NCBI RefSeq assembly: GCF_032854445.1
Contig: NC_088297.1
Location: 7,923,375 to 7,987,374, forward strand
DNA: 64,000 nt
Direction of reading: 5' to 3'
DNA from: Liolophura sinensis
Taxonomy: Eukaryota; Mollusca; Polyplacophora; Chitonida; Chitonidae
This document shows positions 1 through 11,500 of the stretch, one piece after another (the first letter of the stretch is position 1; the number at the start of each line of letters is the position of its first letter). The notes under the pieces were generated by a model. That model did no database searches. It saw only the letters and a list, made by a program, of their open reading frames with translations, and was not told where the DNA came from. Made by a program: the position numbers and the translations under genes.

Positions 1-734
1 TTTCATCCATCATCTACAGATCATCTGCAGATCATCTGCAGATCCTCAACATGATCAGAGGTCTTGAATAAGAAATGGGCTGGGGGATGTGTCCCAATGT
101 CCAACTCCATCATACTAATGATTTATATAACTTACATACACCAAATCTAAACACTGGGTCATCATTCAAATATATTCATTGAGCATGTGGAAAAAATGGT
201 CTTATAGTAAAGTTTTTTTTGGGCTTTTGACTGTTTTTGACTTTTTATATTCCTCTCAATATTAATATCTTTAAATCATTATCTTGTTTCTTAGCCAGAA
301 GTAAAGATAATTTTTCTGATTTGGATGCATCAGGAAGAATTTTCGTAGGATTGCCTAACAAGTTCATTTTGTGAATTATTTAAACTACATACATGTATAT
401 CTACTTCTGTATGAACTAAATCTGAACCTTGATATTAAATGTTCGCCCTTGCTCTCAGCAAAATCAGATATACCAAGCAGAAACCCTGCCTATCGTATAC
501 TGACTTGTTACTTGATCTATGTAGATGATTGACACTTCTTTGATTGCTAAGGTCAAGCAGTAGAACCAGTCTGACTGTTAGAATTGTAATGTGAAGATGC
601 CATTAAATGAGTGAGCCAAAACTTGAAATCAGTTTTGGGTGTAACGTTTAGTTGAAAGGCTGAAATTAGGGCTACTGATAAATTTCCACATCTATTTAGC
701 GACAAGTTACATCTACATGAAACTTAGGCGTTCG

Positions 735-1110
735 TACCACTTCCTTGGCCAAATGGTTAGAGTGTCCACGTCAAAGTCGGGAGACCTAGGATCAAACCCG
801 GGTCTGGTCAGACGAAGGACTGTATAATCGTTCTTGTTGCTGCCGCGCTTACTTGGTGCTCAACACTGAGAGGTTTGAGCGAGGAAACAGGACTGGTTGA
901 CCCCGTGTCAGTATAATGTGACTGGGTGGGGTGTCATGTCTGGTGTCTTCAACATGATATTTCAGTGGCGGCAGCAGCCTGGAGGATTGGCCCTGCCACA
1001 AGAAGACACAATACATGTACACACACACATAATGACTCCTCGTCGTTATATGACTGAAAAATTGTTAAATACGATATTAAACCCCAAGCATTTGTTCCTT
1101 CCTTCATTCA
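735..1110 (+). repeat. SINE family 3 copy
   Basis: tRNA-like head (TTGGCCAAATGGTTAGAGTG, then GGATCAAACCC as B-box) and a tail with ATATGACTGAAAAATTGTTA and TTAAACCCCAAGCA. A second copy is at 42575-42905. Confidence 0.65.
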
Positions 1111-1406
1111 TAGGCTCTGGCTGATATAAAATAAGCAGAATTTTTGACTGGCAGTCTTTAGATTTTGTATAGTTAAAATAATTCATCCAACACATCTTAT
1201 GATGTAGAGATGATTTATTTATATGTTGTACAACTCTTAGCTAACTAACAACATATTAGACTTGTTAGATCACCTGTACATAACATAGGACTACATGTAT
1301 CTTATACCCTACCCTAAGCTTCGGGGTTGGGGTCCACATATGGTGGTGATAACAGGGAAGGTACTGTTAAGCTGTTAGGGGTGGTATTGTAAATAGTGCT
1401 GTATGT

Positions 1407-1772
1407 ATGGAGTGAGTGAGTGCTTGGGGTTTAACATCGTACTTTACAATTTTTCAGTCATATGACAACGAACGAATCCTTAAGAGTTCATGTAATGTGC
1501 CTTCTTGTTGCAGGACGGATTTCCTGCCTCTCTTTTATCTAGTGCTGCTTCACAGTGAGACGCATTACCGAAGGCAAGTAAGCCACCTCGCCCATATCAT
1601 TATACTGATACGGGTCAACCAGTTGTTGCACTCTCCCCTTCATGCTAAAGGTGAAGCGAGGAAGCTACAACTGCCTCTTTTAAGGTGTTAGGTGTGACTC
1701 GACCCAGGATTGACCCTGGATCTACCGCTCCCGAAGCCGATGCTCTGCCAACTGTGCTATCAGGGCCGGTCT
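1407..1772 (-). repeat. SINE family 2 copy
   Basis: Reverse-oriented, nearly full length. The head near 1770 reads, on -, as a tRNA-like A-box (ATAGCACAGTTGGCAGAGC). The tail contains CATATGACTGAAAAATTGTA. Confidence 0.75.
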
Positions 1773-1999
1773 GTATGCATTGAGCTGAAGTTTGAAGCAC
1801 AATGACACAACGGGGATGCTCCATCGTTGATATATGTACAGTAAATTCCCAACTACAGTACTTTGTATATACTGAGCTGACGTTTTGGTTTCACGTCTCC
1901 TCCAGGCAAACTCTGTGGTGGTCTAGCTACCAATTTTACATTACTTTTTTATGTAATGACCTTATTTTCCCATGTTGTATTTAACAGCTGAAGTTCTGT

Positions 2000-2563
2000 A
2001 TGACTCAGTGCCAGGAGGGACTGAAAAGTGAAACCAAAACCACGATGTCCAGGTCCAGTAAAAAGAATGGATATAAAAGTCCTGCCAAATCACCAACATC
2101 TCTCACTGAGAGTCAAATGGAGGAACAGATCAAGGAAGCCAAACTCCAGTGCAAGAATTTGATAAAAAACTACTCACCTAAAACTCACAGACATAATGAT
2201 GAAGTCAAAACCAGCATAACCAGGTTGAATAAAATTTACAATGTTTTCAAACCTCTGCCACCAGAAACAGCCACTAAATGCCGTCGTGCAATCGGGCTGT
2301 TTTTCGTCGACAACGATTTGGTGCCCATCCTTTGTGAGATTGTTATAGATTACCTGAAGACTGGCTGGTTAGATGCAGAAGGCAAGCAGGATGTCAGTCT
2401 TTTCAGCACCATGCACGAAGCTGTGTTGATATTGGTGAACTATTCCGACAGTTCTGTAGAGATCTCTGATTGCGAAGCTGATGTGCCTGGCTTCTTTGAA
2501 TGTGTCGGTGAACAGCTGAAGAATCTCCATGTCAAGCTCTCAACGGGAAAGCCTGCCACACTG
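2000..2563 (+). CDS. Gene A exon 1 (N-terminal tail and first helices)
   Basis: Preceded by an acceptor AG at 1986-1987, so the ATG lies 12 nt into an exon and an upstream 5' UTR exon is likely but was not found. The donor is CTG|GTAAGG (phase 0, 188 codons). It contains a block conserved with gene B: GLFFVDNDLVPILCEIV here against GTFFVDSGLVPILCEIV in B. Confidence 0.85.
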
Positions 2564-5500
2564 GTAAGGTAATTTAAGCCTGCCTCCATATTCATATTCC
2601 CTTGGTACTTTAGGCACTGTTAACATTCTCAGCCAACGTTGACCTATCTCCATGTACGTGTCTATACACGGGGATTTAAGTACATTGCAGAGCCTCCGTG
2701 GCCAAGGGGTTTAGCGTGCCAGCGCCGAGCAATGACCCAGGAACCTCTTACCGATGGGGTTGCTGTGAGTTGTTATGCTGGCTTCCTCTCCATCTGTATG
2801 TGGGAAAGCCTGTCAGCTACCTGCGGGTGGTCATGTCTTTTCCCCCGGGGTCTACTAGGTTTTCACCCACCATAGTGCTGGCTGCCGCCATATAAGTGAA
2901 AATTCTTGAGTGTGGCGTAAAACATCAATCAAATAAATAAATAATTGTTACATACATGTGACACTAGAATATTTGACTTATACGACGGCGACCAGCATTA
3001 TGGTGGGTGGAAACGGGGCAGAGCCCGGGGGAAACCCAAGACCATCCGCAGGTTGCTGACAGACCTTCCCACGACGGTTGGAGAGGAAGCCAGCATAAGC
3101 TGGACTTGAACTCACAGTGACCGCATTGGTGAGAGACTCCTGGGTCAGTACACTGTGCTAGCACGCTAACCGACTGAGCCACAGCGGCCCCGAAACCTGT
3201 ATTAAAACTAACAAATAACTTTAACAAATAAATATGATATCTAACCTATGAAAAGTTAAGTTAAAAACTCCTAGATATTATTATTTTTATTTGCATTGTA
3301 TAAAATTTCATTTACACACAATGACAATGTCACTTTGAAAGTTAAGGAACACAACCTTTAATTCTTTTTCAAGATATGGCCTTGATAGAGCACATACCCT
3401 CATATAAAAATGTTGACTCTTGCTTTGACATAGCATGTTCTGTGTACTTCATAGATATGGGAGGCCAGTCAGGTGCATGACAAAGAGCCAGTGGTTTCCT
3501 CTGGGCTGTCCGGTTTCCTCTGGGCTGTCCATTTTCCTCTGGGCTGTCCAGTTTCCTTTGTGCTATATGGTTTCATCCACCCATTAAGCTGATTGCTATT
3601 AACATGGTACTAGTGGGAAATTATTGAGTACTGGCATGGTGTTTAACACCAATCAAACAATCAGTCATCAAAAAAATTCTGAATTTATTGAACATTTACC
3701 ATACTGAATTCACTGAGCCCCAGACTGCAAGATGACTTTTACATCGGTAAGCACATGCGAAAAGATGGTTTTATTACATTTCAGTTGGACCAAAGGATGA
3801 CTGGTACGTTACTTGATATTTCCAACAACACCAGTAATGCAGACAAAGGCAGAAAAAAGCTTCGAGAGCTTGGCTTCATGCAAATTCTTAAGCCATTTCT
3901 ACAGTTGAAAGACGAGGGGCTAAAACTCACTGCATTTGTGTGTCTGGCCACTTTGGTGGATGAGAAGGAAAGCGGTATGTTACATGGCAGTGTGAGTCTG
4001 GTCAGCTTCCTGCTGAACGTTCTAAGCAAAGCGCTGAAACATCCGACACGAAGAAATCATGGCTGGTCTGCCAGAGAGCTGACACAAGGTGAGATAACAA
4101 TTAATGGAGTACACATGAAAGGCCTGAAGTAAAATTTGCCACAGTTTCTGTAAACGCACAAAAAAAACTCACTTGAGCTGGACAACAACAACAAGAAATG
4201 AAAGCGAAATTTGCTTGATGTGTTGTTTGGTGTTTTTTGTTATTCACCAGCCGAGCGTAAGATATGAATTAAACAACAAAGAGTTTTGATCCAGTCGCAG
4301 ACAAAATGATACATTTGTTATCATTATCCAGATGTAGACTTACAATGTAATTGTTGAAGGATACAATAATTTATTCTTTTTGATCACTTTTGAATAAAAA
4401 CTGAAAGAGAAATTTCCCGGATTTGTTCTAACTTATTCAAGGTCACATTTCATAAGAAGATCACAAAGTTGAAAAACAGCTGCTGGTACAGTAAAAACCT
4501 ATGGTAAAACTGGACACATTTTCTAACCATGTCTACAGGTGCAATGTGTATATATCATGTACGTACGTGGGAAGGTCTGGCAACAACCTGCGGATGGTCA
4601 TGGGTTTTCGCCGGGCTCTGCCCAGTTTCCTCCTACCATATTGCTGGCCGATGTCACATATGTGAAATATTCTTAAATACGGCGTAAAACACGAATCAAA
4701 TAAATAAATAAATAAATAAATATATCATGTACATATATACAATCAATGGTGTAAATACTGGAACAGACTTGCAAAATGTTCTGCAAGCCATGTACACAAA
4801 AGGATGTGTAATAACTTATTTTATCAATGATTGACATACCTACATTGTACAGTTACTTTGTTCATAGAGTGAAGTTTATGTGCGTAAATATATAATCTGA
4901 TTTTTTGTGTTTCTACGATGTGTTTATAAGCTGTTACCAAACTTGCCCGAAGTGACGTCAACAAGAAACTGTTGGTGAAGGAGGGTGCTCTCCCTTTGCT
5001 CCTGGAACTCTGTAATGCACAAAATAAAGAAGAACAAAGAGGTAAGTGAATTAGTGTTAACTTCAAGCCTAGCTGACCCGTCAAATGAGTTTTTGTGGAA
5101 GAAGATCATTCCATGAGGCCATCATTAAAAGCATGTTTGTTGGGCTCATAACCTGACCAGACCCCCAATACAAAGCACTGTTCCCCGCCCGGATAGCACA
5201 GTTGGTAGAGCGTCCGCTTCTGGAGCAGTAGATCCAGGATCAATCCTGGGTCGAGCCACACCTAAGACTTTAAAAGAAGAAGTTGTAACTTCCTCGCTTG
5301 GCGTTCAGCATTACATGTCGTCCACAGAGGTGCATTTTTAGAGGCAAATAAATGTCTAAAATTATTATTTTTGGTGCTGTAAGTACAATTTTCCCCCCCT
5401 TGCTTGGCGTTGGCGTTCAGCATGAAAGGGATAGTGCAACGACTGGTTGACCCGTATCAGTATATTGGCTTCGGCGGGGCGGCTTACATGCCTTCAGTGT

Positions 5501-8500
5501 CATCTCAGTGAAGCAGCACTAGATAAAAAAGCGTTGGAAATCCGTCCTGCGACAAGGAGGCACATTACATACACCCTAAGGATTCCCTCGTCGTCATATG
5601 ACTGAAAAATTGTTAAGTACAACGTAAAACCCCAAGCACTCACTCACTCACTCAAAACACCTCCCAAAAATCATTAGAACTCTCAGAATCAGGAAAAAAG
5701 TGAAGAAGATAGTCATGGACGAAATTTATGGTCACAGGGTTAATAAACCTGCGGATGGTCGTGGGTTTCCCCCAGGCTCTGCCCAGTTTCCATCCACCAT
5801 AATGCTGGTCGTCGTTGTATAAGTGAAATATTCTTGAGTATGGCGTAAAACACCAATCAAACAAATAAATAGAGCTCATTAGGTTATTAGACCATAGTAA
5901 GAGTTGATGTCTCATTGTTTTTACTTTCTTCATTACTCAGAGGCTGTGAATGCCTTGTGGGCCCTGTCATTTGATGATGAGAACAAGGAATTGATCATTC
6001 AGGAGCCTGGAATGATGAAGAGACTGATGGAGCTTGGCAAGTCGTCGGACGCAGACGTCAAGAAATCTGCACTGGGTATTATGTGGATATTAAGATATAA
6101 TCTGAGAGACAAGAAGGATTATCATGAATTAGGTGAGAAGATTATCAGGAATAAGGCCCTTGCAAGTTGTTCTTTAATAGTGTAGTAACACCAACTGATG
6201 ACTGATTGCAAATGTTTTCCGTCAAAGTCTTATCTCAAAGTTCTGCTGTTTTTTTTGTTTTTTTTATTTATTTTTTTTATTTGTATGCCAGCTTAGGATT
6301 TGTTTGTTTTCACCTTTTGTGGGGTCTTGGAGATTCATGTGAAAAAGTGATCAATTATGCTTGTGTGGCTTTTTGTGCTGTTGACCATTTGGAAAATAGC
6401 ACGATTTCTACCAATATGTTGTTCATTTCTGCATTTCACGTATGGGACATTTTGTCAGCAACTTGCCAATGGTTGGACCCAGACATGTCAAACTGCCCAG
6501 TTTCCTCCCCCTCCCCATCATATATCTGACTCCAGTGGTATGAATGGAAAATTCTTCGGTATGACATTAAACAAGACTGTGAAATCAACAACTGAGGCCT
6601 CCGTCTGGAAGTTTAATGGAGAATTTCTTTCAAATGACCATAAAATAAATTTATGTCAAATATGTTCACCCAGTTTATATACCTAATCAGAAAAAAAAAA
6701 AAACACTTTTGTTTTATTCAGGTAAAAACCTCATAGGGAAGAGGCTAAAGACATCTAAATCTCCCAGCAAAGAACCTGATAGTGGGGATTTTCAGCATGT
6801 AATGATCAGTTACCAATGGGACTCTCAGGACGTGTTACTGAAGGTACGAGACCAGCTAAGGACACAAGGCTACAATATCTGGATGGACGTAGACTGTATG
6901 GAAGGCTCAACACTTCAGGCTATGGCCGATGCTGTGGAGAACTCAGCTGCTGTGCTCATGTGTATGTCACGCAAGTACAAGGACAGCCCCAACTGTAGAG
7001 CAGGTAACATATGCACATTTATTGGAAGGGATAGGGTAGGGATGAGTGTGGGTGTGGAGGGTTTGTGAGGAGGAAATGTGAGTGTACAAGGTGCACCACC
7101 AGGCTTAGGCAAGTTACTGACAAAATTGTGTAATGTACAGATAAGCCACCACCGTATTTGTTAAAGAATGTTAGACTGTACAAATGGCTATATACAGGTA
7201 TTGTCAACCACTTAAGTGTGTTGTCACCAAGGCCGTATGACAGATATCAATAGAGAAAGTGAGTTCCCATCACTGGGACTGAACTCAATCCTGATTAAGG
7301 GATGAGGTCATCAGATTGAAAGATTGAGTGGTGAGAGTCATTCAGCAACTAGGCATGCTAGGATATACCAACATTTGCTTCAAACAAAGCCTCACAGTGC
7401 TAGGATATACCAACATTTGTTTCAGTCAAAGCCTCACAGTGTTAGGATACACCAACACTTGCTTCAATCAAAGCCTCACAGTGTTAGGACACACCAACAT
7501 TTGCTTCAATCAAAGCCTCACAGTTTTAGGATACACCAACATTTGCTTCAAACAAAGCCTCACAGTGTTAGGATACACCAACATTTGCTTCAATCAAAGC
7601 CTCGCAGTTTTAGGATACACCAACATTTGCTTCAATCAAAGCCTCACAGTTTTAGGATACACCAACATTTGCTTCAAACAAAGCCTCACAGTGTTAGGAT
7701 ACACCAACATTTGCTTCAAACAAAGCCTCACAGTTTTAGGATACACCAACATTTGCTTCAATCAAAGCCTCACAGTGTTAGGATACACCAACATTTGCTT
7801 CAATCAAAGCCTCACAGTGTTAGGATACACCAACTTGCTTCAAACAAAGCCTCACAGTTTTAGGATACACCAACATTTGCTTCAATCAAAGCCTCACAGT
7901 GTTAGGATACACCAACATTTGCTTCAGTCAAAGCCTCACAGTTTTAGGATACACCAACATTTGCTTCAATCAAAGCCTCACAGTGTTAGGATACACCAAC
8001 ATTTGCTTCAAACAAGGCCTCACAGTGTTAGGATACACCAACATTTGCTTCAAACAAAGCCTCACAGTGCTAGGATACACCAACATTTGCTTCAAATAAA
8101 GCCTCACAGTGCTAGGATACACAAACATTTGCTTCAATCAAAGCCTCACAGTGTTAGGTTTCACCAACATTTGCTGCAAACAAAGCCTCACAGTGCTAGG
8201 ATACACCAACATTTGCTTCAAACAAGGCCTCACAGTGCTAGGATACACCAACATTTTCTTCAGCCAAAGTCTCACAGACTGATTTCATGAGACATGTTTA
8301 ACATGGTTTTACATGACAAAGTTTTGTCTCGATAATTAGATGAAAAAAGTCCATAAATTCCCTCCCGGAAAAGAAGCACCTGCTCCAGTTGAAGCCCGTA
8401 CTTCAGATGGGCTCCACAGGGGCTTCAGAGACACTTCCAACAAGCTTAGAGTGTTTCTTCAGAAGCCCCGACTCTTATAAAGAGCTTCTCATGTGCTTCA

Positions 8501-11500
8501 TTTGAAGCGCCTGAGAACTGTAGGGACTTCAGAGACACTTCACAAACTTGAGCAATTTTTCCACTACCAGACAGACTAGCATGAGGGGCTTCAAGGGTGC
8601 TTCCCACTCTTAGACAAACTAGGAAAGAAATACATGTACAAGGGACTCATGTCCTTAATGCATATTGAACCTTCACTGTGCGAGTTGTGACTGACAATGC
8701 CGCTGGTAATTGCGATTTTAGGCGCACCAATCATTCAACCTATTTAGTCATTTTGAACAGTGGCATGCCTATCCATGAGGCAACACTATACATGTGATCA
8801 AATTAATATAGAAAGCGAAATTAAATCCCTAAATATAGGATAGAGGTCATTATGAAAAGTCTTCACGATTATGACGGGGGCGGAGCGAAGCATTTTAGAC
8901 GACTGAGTGGCTATTCCATGCAAAGCCACGCCCTCTCTTCCTGTCACTGGTCTGTCAGTGTGTCAACCCAACAGCCGTTGTTATATCACATGGTCGGTGA
9001 CCTGCCAATCAATGTCTGCTCACTCGGCGCACGGTTTCTTTGGCTCCGCCCCTGCTGTCTTCATGTGAAGACATTTTCTTCATCAATAAGTACTTTGGAA
9101 TTAAAGCCTGTGATTGGCTGAAAACACCATTGATAGCCAATCTGTCATCTAAGCAAACGATAACTATCTAGAAAATGAACAACCACATGACCTATGACCT
9201 ATGAACACATTATTTCATTTTACTTTATATGTTAAAATTTTTTTTTCTTCTCCTTTCAGAGGCTGAATACGCATTTCAGCGGCGAGTACCAATAATTCCT
9301 CTGCTGATGGAGGACGGGTATAAAGCAGACGGATGGCTGGGCATTTTACTTGGATCAAAGCTCTTCTTTGATTTCAGTGGTCGTTACAGTTTTGAGAGTC
9401 GATTTGACAGCTTGATAAAAGCACTGGGGGTCAAAGGTCAGACTGGAGAGCAAGGGGTCAAAGTCACGAGCCAATCAGATACGAGCAAGGGACAGGACAC
9501 TGCAGATAGTGCGGTAATCAAAGCTTATTATTTCATTTATCTAGAATCTTCAGCTTTTTATTTCTTTGTGGAATTTTCTTAACTATCCATATCAGGGTTA
9601 AATTTTAAGGAAAAAGGTTAGTAATACAATATACATGCAAAAGTTGTACACCAGGTGCACAGAGAATGATTTACATGTCCTGAAATTATTGACTCAGAAA
9701 TGCATGCAACTGAAGTCATTAGTCATTAGATATCCAAAAAGATGACCTGTCATCAGTAATCAGATTTATTGCTGTATAATTTATTCATTTATTTCTTTGA
9801 TCAGTGTTTTACGCCGTACTCAAGAATATTTCATTTATACAATGGCGGTAGGCATTATGGTGGGAGGAAACTGGGCAGAAAACCCACGACCATCTTCAGG
9901 TTGCAGGCAGACCTTCCCGAGGAATCGAGTGAGGAAGCCAGCATGAGCTGGACTTAAACTCACAGTGACCGCATTGGTGGGAGGCTTCTGGGTCATTATG
10001 CTGCACTAAGACGCTAACTAGCTGAGCCACGAGGCCCGACTACATAATTTAATATGAAGTGGATGAGCTTTTCGGAGGAACTGTACATGCACTCTGTTCA
10101 GCCTGTGCACGCGCTCAAAATTTTCCAATAAAATGGGTGCTTTGGTGCCTGTATGCTAGCCACACTTCAAACCCTGCATTGTATACTTTACTGTCCATAG
10201 CCACATCTGATTATTAGCTTGTGACTCACTGGAGACCGAGCGCATCAGCATTGCCTTGTAAAGATTTATTTATTTATTTGATTGGTGTTTTGCGCCGTAC
10301 TCAAGAATACTTCACTTCTACTACACGGGCAAGCTTTGTGGTGGGAGAAAACCGGGCAGAGCCCGTGAGAAACGTACGACTATCAGCAAGTTGTGGAGAG
10401 GAAGCCAGCATGAGCTGGGCTTGAACTCACAGGGACTGCATTGGTGAAAGGCTGCTGGGTCATTATGCTGGGCTAGTGCGCTAATCAACTAAGCCACGGA
10501 GGCCTCGCCTTGTAAACATGAAAGGTGGATGATGCATGTATGATTCAAATAGGGGGCATATTTATAGTTTTCCATATCTGTCACATACGGCCGGAGAGGA
10601 AGCCAGCATGAGCTGGACTTGAACTCACAGGGATCGCATTGGTGAGAGGCTCCTGGGGCTGTGCTAGCGCGCTAACCGACTGAGCCACGGAGGCCCCCCA
10701 AATTTGTAGTAAGGTTCATCACTCAGACAACTGAACTGTGGGTAAAAATACTTTTTATTTTTCAGATTTTATAAAGAGTGTTGAAAGGCATTCAAATATT
10801 TGAATACTATGGTGGGCTTTATGAGCCATACTGATGGTTTCTAGGAACTCACATCACATCACCTTTTTTTCCTGATGTTCAACAGAAGGAAGGAATTTTT
10901 GGGAACTTAATTTCAGTAATCTTTTACTCATGGGTAAAAGGAATTATTCCAACATTCGGTGCTGTGATTACAGTTGGAAAAGCATCTTGTGACATCCATA
11001 AAGTGGTCCATAAAGCCCACTTTACAATTCAAATGTTTGAATGCCTTTTCCCAAAAATCTGAAAAAATAAATGAAAGTATATTCATGCATAGTTTTAAGT
11101 GGTCGATTTTGTGATGCCTACTTTGATTTTTAGAAGCCTTCTTTAAAAAGTCAGTAGTCAGCAGGTCAAGGATTCCTGATTAGATGAAGAGACATCTGGG
11201 ACTGCTGGGTTCATTTGACTTACAGTATCGTAAAGAACTTATTTAAACATGTAATTGAAATTCTAAATGTTTGTCCATGCAATGAGGAAGATTTTACAGT
11301 TTGCATTTCAGTCATTATGTACAGCATGTAAACATATTTATGTTTTCAGGCAGGTAAAATTATTCCAGTGGTGAAAAGTAAAATTTTATCGGTGGCGCCC
11401 CCTGTGAGTGAAGAAAAGGCGAAAGTAGTTAAACTTTGGGGAAACAAAGAAATCACGTCTTGGCTCAAATCAAATAAACTTGACAGGTAAAGGAAAATAT

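Noticed and set aside
7352-8285. CRISPR-like regular repeats
   Set aside because: This and the other arrays are head-to-tail units with no unique spacers, in a eukaryotic, intron-containing context.
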